Notes: generated from the letters alone by a model not told the origin. DNA of 64,000 nt from Purshia tridentata (GCA_003254885.1 QANT01005076.1:1-64000), one strand, 5' to 3'. Shown: positions 39,232 through 52,760, counted from the first letter of the stretch. Translations and numbers: made by a program.

Positions 39232-41000
39232 TTACACAACAATTGAAAGGCCTTCCTTTTTCGGAGGAAGCCTCACGTTCTTGTTCCCAGGGAATGCAGT
39301 GCGAGAGACGTCTACCAGGGCCTTGAAACTGTATGGTTCGTGCATGGACAGCTCTGACAGAACTTTCCGGTTTAGCTGAATGTTCTCCTTCATCAACCCA
39401 TGCATGAAGTTCCCATAATTAACCTGATAACAATAGTAGATACAAAGTATTAGGGAGATCAGCATTCACTAGAAAACATATATCATAGAGGAAATCACAT
39501 AAAAAGCACTCAAGATAACTTAAGAGATCAATCAGCAATAATTTCCCGCTTCAACCAATCCAATAGCACAACAGCATCTTTCAGGCCAAAAGGTCCAGGA
39601 AGATACATTTGATTCCACACATCTTAATCTAACAGCCGTAGCTTTTCCTAACTTCCTAGACTCACCAAATCCAATATCTGTAGCTTTCCCTAACTTCTTT
39701 AAACTACGGCCAGAACTTACCTACTGAGAAATCAATTTTGTATTTGCGTACAACCAATTTTAAGAATTCCAATGGGGACCCTTAGTTTCATATGCTATTT
39801 CTTTCCAGGTTACGTTTTCATTAACCAAGTTCTTAGACATTTACTCTCCATTCTTTTGATTTCTCATCTCTTGATTACGCGAACAAGGCTGATAAGCAAC
39901 TTCTTGGCACAAAAGGTAAAACAGAACTTTACAGAAAGGATCTACTTGGTTTAGGTTGACTTTGTATAGATGACCCATACTTCTCTTCACATCCTATGAG
40001 TAAAGAGTCCATCTTAGCCTTAAAAAATAGTCTTTTGATTTCCCAACTTTTAATTTCTAAACCAAAGAAAACTAATATAAAGTACATTTCATGTTTGTCT
40101 CGTTGTCCGAATGTAACATACTAAATCATTAAAAAAATAGAAAACTAATATAAAGTACATTTCATGTTTGTCTCCTAACAACTTTCAATCCACATATGTC
40201 CGAATGTAACATACTAAATCATTAAAAAAATTTAATGCATATTTTCATTGTTCATTGTTCTGCAACTAAATCAACAATACATGACTATAGAACAAAACTT
40301 TAGACTGAAAGGAATGCAAGAGAGTTAAGAAACACAGAAAGAAGCAAAAAGTGGCTGAGAATGGGCAAGCCGGTAAATAGGTCACTTGAAATTATGCCCT
40401 GAAACAATTCCTTTAATATTATTTAAAAAAGAAGTCACCTCAGCATACCTACATGACCCTCCTCATGGTGAGGCTCCTGTTGAAAAACATGTAAGGTCAC
40501 CTCAAACAGTACAGCATTACCAGTTACCGATTCACTGCCATATCACCATAATGAAGGCCTTTTTAATCTACTGGCTCTATCACATGTATTGCTACCCTTC
40601 GTTCGAGATAACAATTTATGGCTAAATGATATTCATCATGCATCTGTCATTCACTTGTGTAGAATAACCAATAGACATAGCAAACCACAATTTTATGAAA
40701 AGTCAAAACTAAGATTGAAGTCCAAAGCCAGAAAGAGAAACTGATATAGTTCTCTCAAACCAAATGGTACTACATTCATCACATATAACATAGTGAAAGC
40801 AATTTGAAACATACACCATGGATGCGGGTGCCAGCATTGATGCGTTGGATCCAAAGGGAGCGCATGTCTCGCTTCTTGTTGCGACGGTCTCTGTAGGAAT
40901 ACTGCAAGGCCTTCTCCACCCTCTCTCTGGCTATCCTTATACAATTCTTGGCCCTTCCTCTGAACCCCTTGGCCAGCTCGAAAATCTTTTTCTTATTCAT
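39232..41000 (-). CDS. Ribosomal protein bL20, nuclear-encoded organelle type
   Basis: Two coding exons: 40815-41000 and 39232-39423, giving 125 residues. The first exon has [26 protein letters not shown]-type [18 protein letters not shown] and QRINAGTR, the hallmark of bL20; the second has [21 protein letters not shown] and [16 protein letters not shown]. bL20 binds 23S-type rRNA and is needed to assemble the large subunit of bacterial-type ribosomes. Since plastid bL20 is normally plastid-encoded, a nuclear gene of this length points to the mitochondrial ribosome. No long presequence is present; the basic N-terminus itself may serve for targeting. A non-coding 5' exon seems present (about 41332-41386, flanked by AG and GT on the minus strand). 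It is head to head with the RlmI-like gene. Confidence 0.92.
40068..40232. repeat. Direct duplication inside the bL20 intron
   Basis: AAAACTAATATAAAGTACAT and the following CATGTTTGTCTC occur twice, about 70 bp apart, each followed by GTCCGAATGTAACATACTAA. The second copy has about 25 bp extra in its middle. Confidence 0.8.
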
Positions 41001-41435
41001 TCTTCACTCTTCCTCTATTTTGTAAGACATTAACACACACACACACAAACACCAACCACAAAACATAATCAGCCAAAAAAATATTAATTATTTCAGAATC
41101 CCATTTCTTCCTATTGCAGAGCAAAGCCCGACAAGTATTCATAAAAATATCCCCAGTGGATTTAGTAGAATGATATAAATTACTTTAAAATCAGAACAGC
41201 ACAAAGATATCAATTACTAAAAGCAATTGAAGAATAGAGTATTGTTGTATAGAAACGTAAAGAATTCAAAAGGTGATTTTAATTCATAAACCAACTTATT
41301 AACTGAGAAATATGGGGGTTTTCCGTTCACCTGTGCTTATCTGAGATGGGTTCCTTTCTGTATCAACAGCTTCGAGTTTCACAAACCTGCTAAAAAACCA
41401 AACAAAAGGAACAAACTTTTTACTTTGCAATCAAT

Positions 41436-41481
<46 letters not shown>

Positions 41482-41811
41482 GGACACTCACTGTGAGGCA
41501 AATCGGGTCTGGTGAACAGTAGGCAGTGGGAGGCGAATGAGAAGAATATGGATGGGCAATCTGTAATATTGAACTAAGAACGTGGGCAGTTCTGTTTAAA
41601 AAGATTTCTTCACTGGCCAATTAAGAATCTTAAATTGCAGTGGTCAAAAAAAATAAAAAAAAAGAATCTTAAATTGGACTGAACTGAACAATAGCCACAA
41701 TGAAGTAACCGGGTATGGGTCAAACCGATTAGGACCCCATTTTTGCTCATACCAAAGGTAGTAGCGCAAAAAATCCTTCTACAGTGTACTGTTACTCTGA
41801 GCTAAAAAAAT
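41001..41811. promoter_or_regulatory. Shared head-to-head promoter region (bL20 / RlmI-like)
   Basis: The coding starts of two divergent genes are 811 bp apart, and with the bL20 leader exon (about 41332-41386) and leader GA repeat (41440-41477) the untranscribed gap is probably only 200-300 bp. I see no TATA box of good quality on either side, as is common for housekeeping plant promoters. Confidence 0.45.
41440..41477. repeat. (GA)n microsatellite
   Basis: About 18 GA units, probably in or just before the bL20 leader, reading CT-rich on the bL20 strand as plant leaders often do. Confidence 0.9.
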
Positions 41812-44800
41812 ATGCAGCATCTTCCAGCCCGCCTGATAAAGTCACTGGGTAGTACTTCTTTACCATGCACCACTACCCTTCAAGAACTTGCTTCTTCTCA
41901 CCCTAAAGGTCTCTCTCTCTTACTCTCTCTGTTAAATGTTCTTACTTTCTTTGTTTCATCTTGTACGTGAGCTCTATTGAGCATATGATATCTCTTAAAC
42001 TATCATTTTCATGTGTTAGTTTTGCTTTGATGTGAATGCATGAAGCTTTTGGTTATTGGGTGTGTCTCAGATTGCTTTCTTAATAATAATGGAAATAGAG
42101 CTAACAATTTAAGGCATAATTGTGTGTATAACGTATGTGAGCAAATGTGGTCATGGGCAATGAGAAATAATGTGGAAGAAGAAAGTCATTGCCTTTTGTA
42201 ACTTTGATGAGTGCCAACACCGTGCTTGCTCTAATTCTAATTCTGTTGTTGTAAAGCTCAACACCAGGAGCATGGTATGCCTCTGAATGTTTCTGTACTT
42301 TTGAAAAATGTGGTTTCTATACCAAATCAAATTTTACAGATTATGGAACTGTTTGGCTACCGAATTTTAATATTTTGGATCATACTCCGACCTCCGAACC
42401 CAGTTTTTGAATGCTGTTCAAATCATGCTGAATTTTATTCTTGTATTAGTTTTTATTTGGTTTGCTCTTAATTGAGCTTTATACGGAAATTTATATTTCC
42501 TTTTGCAGCTATAAGGTATTCGTGTGACCAATTTCAAGTAGTTTCAATCCTCATATTAACTTTTAAATTTCTTGAACTTCATGGTATGGACTGGCCTTGG
42601 TAGGTGTTGCGAGGGTCGTACTGAAAAAGGGGAAGACACAATTGTTCAAGGATGGAAGCCCAATGGTTTACAGTGGAGCAGTTGATAGAATTATTGGTAG
42701 ACCACCACCTAGGACTGGAGACATTGTGCTGGTCGCTGATGGGGCAGAAAAGCCAATAGGGTGGGGCATGTATAATTCAGCCTCCATGTTCTGTGTTCGG
42801 CTAATGCAGCTGGAAGAGGAAGCAACAAGGTAATATCATATGAGGCATTTCCAGTTCTATTATCAACTTCACAGGGATGTTTTAATTGTTAATCTTTATG
42901 AAACAGGGATTGTTCATGTGCATTGAACATGGAGAAACTGCTTGAGACAAGAATTAATGAAGCTATAGAACTAAGAAAGAGTTTAGGGCTTCCATCAACT
43001 AGAACAAATGCATACCGTCTTGTCAATAGTGAAGGAGACAGGTACTCCACCTATAGTAGTCTACTGAGATTTTCGTTAGTGTTCTCTTTACAGGGGATAT
43101 CATCTCTGATATCTGTAGAAATAATTGCTAGTTGATTTGAGTAAAAGATGACAATTCTCCCCTTGTCTCCGGTAGAATCCATATCTATATGTGCATGTGT
43201 AAAGAAACACTCATTAAGCTAACTATTTTACTACAGGTGATAATTCTGCTTCTTCAGGAGTTGAACATGCTTGTAAATTATGTTGTACACATATAGGGAT
43301 CGAAAGCAACTTGTTAAGTTTGTTATTTCTTTTTAAACGAACTTGTTAAATTTTTAATTGAATTAGTGTAAACGAAACATGTGGAGTTTATTTCATTTTA
43401 ACTGAAAATTTAGCTCTTGATGTGTTACACTAGTGGTAACACTAAATATTATTTGTGGATCCGTAGCTTTTTGGTGTAATTATGTTTACAAGACTTCCTG
43501 ATTTTCACCTCTTTTTGTATATTACATAGAATTGTCCGTGCACATGATAGTTCCCTAATTTTCAGTTTGATGTCAAACTTTGTACACAGATTGTCAGGAC
43601 TAATAGTTGATATATTTGGAGATGTAGCGGTAATAGCATCATCTGCTGCTTGGGTTGAGAAGTACAAAACAGAAATAGAGGCTTGTGTTGGTAGAATTGG
43701 TGAAATTAATTATATAAACTGGAGACCATCTGTAGAAATTTTAAAAGAAGAAGGATTGGACGTATCAAGTATTAAGGAAATAGATCCATCTATTTGTCCT
43801 CAAAGAACAAGGGTATGATATCCAAGGAAATATTACTTTTGCACATTTGATCAGATTAATTGTTTCTTAGCTCTTAACAAAAAGTGTTCCTTAGCCACCC
43901 CCTCCCCACAAGCCCGACCTGATCAAATTTTGCAATCATTTAGGTTATGGAAAATGGGATCTTTTATGCCATTTCACTTGAGGGTCAGAAGACAGGGTTT
44001 TATGCTGATCAGCGTGAAAACCGTCAGTTCATATCAACAATTTCAGACGGTCAGAAAGTTCTTGATATTTGCTGCTACAGTGGTGGTTTTGCTCTAAATG
44101 CTGCACGAGGGGGTGCTTTGAATGTCATTGGTATAAATAATTATCTATTTTGTTGGAACGATTTTATTTGAGCTTAGAACCTTTCTTTTTATAAGAACTT
44201 TGTTGAAATTGACCAGTTCAATCCTTGCTGAATTTGCACTGGTAGCTAGCTTTAGTCCCAATTTCGTTGTTTGGTCATCCTTTAGCTCGTTGTACATTAA
44301 TATACATATGGTATCAGTTCTCAGCAACATGAGGTCATGGAGCAATTAATATAATATCAGTGCCATTCATTTTGTGAGATAACAACGTAACAAAAGCCAC
44401 CTGCACTTGAGATTACATACAACTTACCTGTATTCTTTTTTCAAGAGGACATAGAATTGGATTCTACAAATTCATCAAGACATGACATCTTAAGATTGCA
44501 TGTTTCAAAGTTCTCATAAAAAAAAAATGTTGAAAGCTAGATGAGTTTCCAATTATTTCTATACTCCTTCAGGTGTCGATACATCATTGCCTGCAATTGA
44601 GCTAGCTAAAGAAAATATTGTTCTTAACAATATGGATCCAGGAAGACTATCATTTTTGAGAGAAGATGCCAGTGACTTTATGAAGGGTGCTCTTTCTAGG
44701 AATGAATCATGGGATATTGTCATTTTAGATCCTCCTAAACTAGCACCAAGAAAGAAGGTAATATCACATGCATTTTATTACTTTTATGATCAAATTCACT

Positions 44801-46271
44801 TTTTGATTGTAACATGATTCAAGTTGTTTCAGTACAAAACTGAGTTATAAATTCAAAGACTTAACAGTCGCAGCCCAAATTTGGGTTGGCATCAGTCCTT
44901 TTGGGTAATGGTTCATTCTCTATGGAATAATGATGTCTTTAAATTCTGTGGAGAACAAAATGGAATGGATTTTTTCTTTCATCACTGTCCTACACTCCCA
45001 TTCTTTTCCGTACTATATGTGCTAATAAAGAATTCACAGGTAGATGATTATAACGTAATAGACCTGGATACTTTTAATCATTATAAGAGGAACCATGTAG
45101 TGCTAAATAAATTAGATAGACATTTCTCTTTGTCTTAGGTCAACAGATCTTCTCGTTGCTGCTATGATACATAGGACGCTAACCACTGCTTAGGCACTTG
45201 TTCTTTAACACAATGCTTAGTGTCATGTTCTTCAGCCTGTATAAATTAGCAATAAATAGAAAAATATGTATTGACAAATGTAAAAGAATCGCATCAAGGT
45301 AAATTACTTTCTTTGTCATTCTATAAATTATGACTACCTGTTGTTCAAGGACATGTCATAATACTTTGAGATACAAAATGTCACCTGAACTGCATGCATA
45401 AGCATGCAGACACAGAGAGGAGGTTGTTTATGCATCTAGATGTTGCATTTATTGTGCATTATGCTTGGTGAATGGCGTCTGAGTGCACTGCTTGCTTCCT
45501 GTTCAATCCATTGTGATAATTTTGTGAATTTTGCTCTTATTGGGTCATTATTGAATCCAGGTTTTACAAAATGCGTCGGGCATGTATAGGAATTTAAATT
45601 CATTAGCAATGCAACTGACAAAGAGAGGTGGCCTTCTCATGACTTGTTCGTGTTCGGGAGCTATGACTCAGAGTGGGTTGTTCTTACGTATTCTTCAGGC
45701 AAGTTATATTTTCTGTTGTTGGTTCCCTTGAACCTGTATGTTAACATTTTTTATTTTTGCTGTGAATTCATCAGAGAAAGGTTTTATTTATTTGGATATG
45801 AAACCAGAGAAAGCACATGATGTCCTGTCTCGAAGCAAGGGTCTTAAAATGTTTTTGGCCAAAACAAGTAGACTCGCTATAACAGGGGACAATTACATTC
45901 CACATGTTAAGTTGCTAAGTTTACAATGTTTCAGAATGTAAATAAACCATAAGCACTTTATTACCTGAATTTGGTTGGAATAATCTGCTGCCGTTCTTTT
46001 TTTTATTTTTTATTTTTTATTTTTTTATCAATTATCTTCTGCCAAAAATCAATAGAAAATAAACCTTACAAAATGAATTACATGCAACTGATAGGCATCT
46101 CTCCTCTTTCTCAACTTCATCATTATTTATTTTTTTTATCAGGGTGCGGCATCAATGGCAGGGAGAAAAATAACCATTGTACGAGATGCTGGAGCAGCAT
46201 GTGATCATCCCATTGACCCTTCATACCCAGAAGGCAAATACCTTTCTAATATCCTTCTAAGGGTGCTTTGA
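41812..46271 (+). CDS. RlmI-like rRNA methyltransferase (PUA + SAM-dependent)
   Basis: Eight exons: 41812-41908, 42604-42829, 42907-43041, 43590-43812, 43944-44130, 44573-44757, 45561-45698 and 46143-46271; 439 residues. After a ~30-residue leader that could target an organelle comes a PUA-like domain ([31 protein letters not shown]). The methyltransferase domain has a SAM motif [17 protein letters not shown], then [12 protein letters not shown], motif [12 protein letters not shown], and a Cys-containing TCSCSGAM loop matching the catalytic Cys region of RlmI. Bacterial RlmI (about 396 residues) makes m5C in 23S rRNA; a plastid or mitochondrial rRNA substrate is inferred. Intron 7 begins CAG|GCAAGT, a GC-AG intron. 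It shares a short divergent promoter region with the bL20 gene. Confidence 0.88.
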
Positions 46272-46566
46272 AAATCACAATTATGTACATGGGGAAAGAA
46301 GCAAATGTGTATTTTTCAACAGGGCTTACACAAAGTAATCAATTAATGGAACTTTAGATGTATTCAATACTATTCTGGAATTTTACATGAAAGTTCATAA
46401 TGTCATGCTCTCAAAAGAGCGTGGGGAAAATAAATAAAAGAAACTCCAGATGACCAGACTGCTTTTAAAAGTCATATGTACTGCTCACATTGAAAACGTC
46501 AATATACACATAATTGAATCGGTCATTAGGAAATTCTTAAGCCAAGCCATTGACGTCTTTGCAAGC

Positions 46567-49500
46567 TTAGTGCCCGCTTGGATTTCTGTTCCATGACAAA
46601 TAAGACGGATCTCCAAGTTGCCTGAAAAATAAGGAGCAACAGTCATTATTTAAACATTCACTAGAAAAGAATGTGATTAGTGACATACTACGACTGATAT
46701 TATCTAGGCACCGACAAAGGCATCATATCATGATTGTTTAACAAGAACATTAGGGTGTACAGAAGACGGTAATTGTGCAATAGCCATAAAGTAAAGTGGA
46801 ATAAACTTGGGAAGCACAAAGGAAATTGGCCCATAACAAAGCACAAAGTGCCCTGACAACAAGGACTTTTGGGCCAAGACCTAGAAAGGCTGCATCTTTG
46901 TGCTTGACCAATCTCATCTGCCCCAACAACATGGAGCTGTTTAACTGGCTGGGCATGAAGTCACCTACACACTTTCTTTTATTGGTGCATGAAGTCACCT
47001 ACACACTTTCTTTTATTGGTGCTTATTATGCTTCCTGAAATAAGACTGGTCGGACTAAACATACAAGACATCATAGCACAAAATGGGTTCATGTAAGGCA
47101 AGTTGTTGACAGCCCTTAATATTCCCTGCACGATAAAGGCAGGGCACATTTGGTTTAGGATTTTACCTTGGCTTAACAAGATACACAACTGTGAAAGCCA
47201 TGGCCAGAAAGAAACACAACCCGCCAACAGTGAGATAAGCAATGCCAAGGAAGTCATTCTGGCCACCCATCCAACTAGTGGTAGAAAGCACAAGCTTCTT
47301 TTTTCCATTAAAACTGTATGTGTTGTAATTGTTCTCCAATGTCACCTGTAAGACATCACCTTGCTCCAGATCCACCTCTATCTTACCGTACAACTTTCTA
47401 AATGTTGGCAGTGCAGCAGTTCTCATCCAAACAATAAGGTCCTCTTGCTCGCTTAACTGTTGAACAAAACATATTGGCTTGGTTAACCACTTGTCTCCTT
47501 GAGAAAGCAGTTTGCTTAATCAACCATTAAAAATGATACATTTCCAGCAATAAAATACCCTTTCATATTATATCAGACACCTTTTCGTATCTCGGACAGT
47601 GTACAAAAGCACTTCATTGGGGTTTCAGAGTCTTCAAAGATGCACAAGAGCAATAGAAGTAATACTTCAAAACTAGAGATGATAAGTAGCAAAAAGCTTA
47701 CCGGTTTGGATGTATCAAGAGATGCGCCCCCTTTAAGAGTTCCATTCTGAAAGTTCTTTGGAAAGACTTTTTTGCCAAACTTGTGCTCCCTATCACTCTT
47801 CCATGAAATATCCTTCTTGTTCACTGTCAATTGCTGGTTATTGCGGGAAAATTTATAGGTGTCGTTGAACAAACTCCAAGCTATGAGACCACAGGGTACA
47901 ACAGGTTGCCCACCTGCCTTATCTTCAGGCTTACAATCATCCACGTCACTTTCAGATTTTGGATCTTTTAACTGTTGATCGCTTCGGCTCTTAACATACC
48001 TGAAATGTAGAAAGCCACAATCAGACTTGATAATTTTCCTTTTTTCTTTCTGTGACACAAAATTGATAATAAATATTGCCACAAAAAACCATTTGTTTCA
48101 ACTTTCTACCAGGAAACATCCATTGTAGTGGCAGAGTGAAATTAATGAAGACCACAGGTAAACAAAAACAATAATGTGAATAAAAGCAGGCAGTGCATTT
48201 AGTGCATACGAACAATTGGTCAGAATGAAAGAGGGAGAAAGAGAGAGAGAGACCCTAGGCACAAATGTGTTAAACAAAATGCTCAATTTTTATTAATCAA
48301 ATTATAACAATCAAATATCAATTCTCCTGCATTCTAGAAATTGTCATAAGTTACCATCAGGTATCAGATTTTATGTTGCAACCATCATAACCCACACACA
48401 CATGAAAATATCATATGCATCTAATTTTCCCTAAACCAAACATGCCAGGTTAGCAAGATACTTAAAAAAGGAGAAAAAAAAAACAAAAGAATGAAACTGC
48501 CTGTGGCATGAAGCTATTATTGCAACAATGGTAAACTTTAATAAAGCAATGCTAACAGCACCATGAATGTTTCTGTACCCGAAATACCATTAGGGAAAAG
48601 TTACCACTTATGAGCTGCAGTCATTATCATCTACTAAGAGAGAGATTACCATAATTTTCTTTTTTTCTTTCCTTTTTCAATGAAAAACAATACCACTATG
48701 GTAGAAATGACCTCAAAATGGTGTAATTGTTTAACCACATCTCATTATCTGATACAAGGGCCTCCACGGACCTTGTTCTACCTACTGTCATGCTCATATA
48801 TGTCCCAAAAATATCAAGGTCCACCAGCAGAACTATGATAAACATTTTGGCCTTACATTAGTTGAACCACCCCTTTAGTTGATATCCACAATTAAGGTTA
48901 TTACATCAATCATATTAAACATAAATGATAGATATGAATTAAACATAAGTGGAGGGTATGGATTAAACATAGATGGAGGAATGACTAAGTCAGTTGACAT
49001 ACCTGCGATGATTCTGGTAGAAATTGTCAAGTTGGTAATATACATATACAGGTTTCTTCATACGCTTTGATACCTTCAGTGAAAAGAGGAAAAATAAAAT
49101 AAAATCACTCAGTAACTATAGGAATTAAGTTTTCAGATTACAACAACCACTGACAATAAGCAATATACGTGGCGATTAAATCCTTGGAAGATAATAAAAA
49201 CAAGGGAGAACCTTACCGTCAGACTTCTATTGCATACTTTATCTCCAGTGCCTTGTATGTATCCAACCTTATCCTTTCTAGAGGGCTCTGGTATGCAATC
49301 AGTTTCATACCGATCAATAAGTTCAACAACCTAATAGAAAGATTTTCCCGATCAATTACATGTAGAACTATAATATAATAAATAAATTATGCACAAAATA
49401 GGGTTCCACTCAACCATACATCTCGGGAAGCAAAGAGGGTAGCAACACCGATGGGAATGAAGACGATGCTTACGAGCATGAATGCTGAGATCACCTGCAA

Positions 49501-50673
49501 GCACAAGCGTATGCACACATAAAGAGATCAAGCAAGTTCAATTTAAATTTTAACAGGTATGTGGATAGCCTTATTACAGAGATATCAGGTACAATACTAT
49601 AAAACCTACCCATCGTGGTGTGAGAATCGGCTTGCATGCTGGAAGTTCCTGCTGAGTAAATTTTGAATCTGAAAGGAATAAATTTTCAAAATATAACCTC
49701 TTTAGCTTATGATTGATGGAAAGGCTACTAAAAAACATATGAAAAGCAGTGTGTAGATATAAGGTTGGCTTTTTCTTGCTTCACAGGCATGCCCACCTAC
49801 ATCTTACTAAGTGCTAAACAGGACACCATGGAAAGCTTCCAGTACATATCAGAATCTTAAAATTATATGGGATTTCACATATTGTCTGAAAGCACCTACG
49901 TGCATGGAATGTCCTATCTATTTTTTCCAATCTTAGTAGACCAGGCCACGAAATAATTCTCCAATACTCTATGTTATGTAACCTTCGATTGTCAACGACA
50001 AGTCTTTTGCATGGGTATCCAGCAGCGTGAATCACAGAAAGATTTCCAACACTAGTCACCATGCCTTCCATGTATTGATTTTGTTAAACCAATCGGAATG
50101 GTACTGACTCCTAATTATTCACTATCTATGTTAGACCTCCATATGTTAATGTTATATGCATACAAGCTTCCTAAAGCCCCAAACTATTAATATTATTTTA
50201 TGCTAAACACGAGAGTTATCTGTTTCGATCTTTATAGATTGAGTCTTCAAAATTTTGTTAGCAAACTAATGAACAAAACCTAGTTTAAAATTTTACTCTC
50301 ATAAACTTAGAAGAATCATCTCAGATATATAATTGAGTTCAGAAATCTTTTAAAACTAACTCAGCAAATATATATATCAGACAATAACATCTAGGAGATG
50401 CAGTATGTAATTTAAAGAATCAAAGAAATCAAATTCAGAACAAACAAAAAAAACAAACATGTAAATCGAAATCGAAAAAGGCAAATCCAAAGACAAATAT
50501 CCACAAAAATAGCATCTGGGTATTTGTGATATGAACTCAAAACCCCAAAAGAAACCAAAAACTGAAGGATTTGGTAGGAAATTACATTTGGGTCGTTTGG
50601 AATGTCTCCTGGTAGATGATGCATCAGCGGATCCAGCACCTCCTGAGCTAGACGGCGCCGTATTAGAACTCAT
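46567..50673 (-). CDS. ALA-interacting subunit (ALIS / CDC50 family, flippase subunit)
   Basis: Eight exons: 50586-50673, 49610-49668, 49420-49494, 49217-49330, 49003-49073, 47702-47999, 47167-47456 and 46567-46621; 349 residues, the size of plant ALIS proteins. The start at 50673 is the first ATG. A Ser-rich cytosolic N-terminus is followed by KFTQQELPACKPILTP, the first membrane span (VISAFMLVSIVFIPIGVATL), a long extracytosolic loop with Cys (ETDCIPEP, DDCKPE, VVPCGLIAWS) and Asn-glycosylation sites (FNDTYKF, FQNGTLKG), then a second span (YLTVGGLCFFLAMAFTVVYL). These proteins pair with P4-type ATPases (ALA) so they leave the ER and flip phospholipids. Tail to tail with the RlmI-like gene, 295 bp between stop codons. 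Intron 1 is about 900 bp. Confidence 0.95.
46956..47025. repeat. Direct 33-34 bp duplication in the last ALIS intron
   Basis: GAAGTCACCTACACACTTTC with the following TTTTATTGGTGC occurs twice back to back. The copies appear identical, so it is a recent slip. It has no effect on the coding exons. Confidence 0.85.
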
Positions 50674-51299
50674 CAGAGGCAAACTCTGCTTCTCCCAAAT
50701 GTAAAATTAAACAAACACCACCAGGACCTCCGGAAGAGAGAATTAATGAGAAGTGGGTGGGTATGTATGTGGGTTGCTGTTTCTGTTGTTTTTGGTGATA
50801 AAAGGGGTGTGGTGGGTTTAAAGCTTTGAGGGGATTGTATTGACTTTTTAAGAGAGAGGGATTTGGAAAAAGAAAGCAATTTTCTTTCTTTCCCTCTCTA
50901 CAGGGTGGCCGGCGACCTCTCTCTCTCTCTCTCCCCTCTTTTTTTCTAGAAGAAGGAAGACTTGAATAAGAATATTGTCAGAGCGAGAGAAACAAAGACC
51001 ATTCAAATGTCAAACTAATACAGAGCAAAAACACGGTTTCTACTTAATTTACTTTCTGTTTCTTTGCTAATCATTACCTGCTATTATTTGGTATCTTGGT
51101 TTTTTGAGGAGAATGGGGGTTAAAAATAAACTATTTCAAGCTTTCCCTTTTGAGTCTTCAAAGATTTTTATCTCTAAAATGTAAAATTCGTGATTTATAT
51201 TTATAAGTGAGTCAATTATTATTGAGATAATTATCAATAACCCCAATCTGGGACCCTTAGTTCCTCTAAAGTCTACTTTTTTATTTGGCTTCCCAAGGA
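50674..51299. other. ALIS leader and promoter region
   Basis: It includes a CT repeat (about 50917-50936) and purine/pyrimidine-rich leader-like sequence. No coding frame of note. It may also serve the plus-strand transcript suggested at 51300. Confidence 0.45.
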
Positions 51300-52760
51300 A
51301 TCCACTACCTTTTCTTCCAGCCCTTTTTTCTATTTTGCCCGGTCCACTTTTTATTTCCGTCTCTTTCTCTCCGTCTCCCTCCGTCCCCATCTTTCTTTCT
51401 CCCTCCTCCTCTTCTATTCTTCTGCTTCATCTGTGCCTTCCTCCCCTTCTTCACCTTCCTCCTCCTCTCCACCTCTCTTCCCCTTCTTTGCTCCCAAAGC
51501 TTCTTCACTCTGGCAAAGACGATCCTGATGCAGGCTTTGGGAGTGAGTGTTGGTATCACCGTCAAAGGCGGAACAGGAGGAGTGAGTGGACGAGCTCAGA
51601 TCAGCGCGTTGTGGTGGACTAGTCATCGAGCATATTATCCAGGTATCCCTCTATCTCTCTGCAATTCGATTTTGCCTTGTTTGATTTCAATCAGATCTGT
51701 ATCCAAGCTGTGATTTTTAGAAGGTTATATTTGATTAATGGACAAACTAGATGGAGGACCACTATTATGGGTACGTACATACTGATTGTTGCAATTGGGT
51801 TCAATAGTAGTAGATTTTAGTGCTGCCATTGGTTTTGGGTTTTGTATCATTTGGTTTGAATCTACTGATATGGGTTTTGAGTTTTGGATTTTGAATAGTG
51901 ATAAGCTCTGCTACATGAAATGCTTTTAAAGTTGCTCCTTTGTGGATCTAGTAGGGGATTTCGTCCCTTCCCCCACTTTTTTATATTTGGCAACCTATTT
52001 TGACTTATAAGAGGCGCAACCCCAGGCAATAGTACTAGGAATTAAGATATGCATAAACCAAAGAAAACCCACATTTTACTCACGAGACAAACTGCTATTT
52101 AAATATTGCAAGAGTGATATTTGTTTATGCTGGAGCAAAAATGGTGATGGAAGTTTAAGGCATTTATTTAAGGCAAATAGTACAGCAAAAGCTGGAGCAA
52201 AAATGGTGAGTCATTTTTGCTAAATATATTTAGCAAGATAAATACCGTTTGTTTTAAGGCAAGAGTGGTATTTAATCAAAGCAACTAGCTAGCTATCATT
52301 GTGTACGTAGTGGTGCATTCCTTGCCTATATAGCTAGTGGATCAATTTGTATTGTCTGTGATTAATGATTTTAGGGCTACAATTGTTGTAGACATGAACC
52401 TTGATGGACTGATATGGGTTTTGGGTTGAAACAGAGAGAAATTTTGCTTTTACTTTGATGAAGTGATATGGGTTTTGGGTTCAAGCAGAGAAAAATTTTG
52501 CTTTCACTGTTTTATGTTTTGTATCATTTGGTCTGAATTTATCTCTTTAGGATTTGTTCATGTCTACTGTCTCATTGAAATGCCCCATCTTGATTTAGTG
52601 AGTGACTGTTTTGAGCAAATGGTAATTGGTCCTCACTTTTTTTCTTCTTTCTTGGCAATATGAGTAATTAATGTTGGTTTTATTTACTTCAGGGGAAGCA
52701 TGGATAGAAAAGAAATGCCTGAAAAGCTTTTGATTATGAGAAGAGTAATAATAGCCGAAC
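51300..52760 (+). other. Possible two-exon transcript of unknown product
   Basis: I do not recognise a gene here, but the layout is gene-like. A CT-rich leader (51320-51500) is followed by a GC-rich block with an ATG at 51528 and a donor CAG|GTATCC after 51642. An acceptor TTACTTCAG ends at 52692. Splicing these would give a 51-residue frame, starting MQALGVSVGITVKGGTGGVS and ending KKCLKSF. It has no known domain, so this may equally be a non-coding RNA or an old gene fragment. Between the two putative exons there is only AT-rich sequence with repeated TGATATGGGTTTTGGGTT motifs. Confidence 0.25.

Noticed and set aside
46140-46571. Extra gene between the RlmI-like and ALIS genes
   Set aside because: The 295 bp between the two stop codons only fit two converging 3' untranslated regions.
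46979-47308. Open frame continuing from the penultimate ALIS exon
   Set aside because: It overlaps the exon in another frame and runs through intron sequence containing the 33-bp duplication; it is a shadow.
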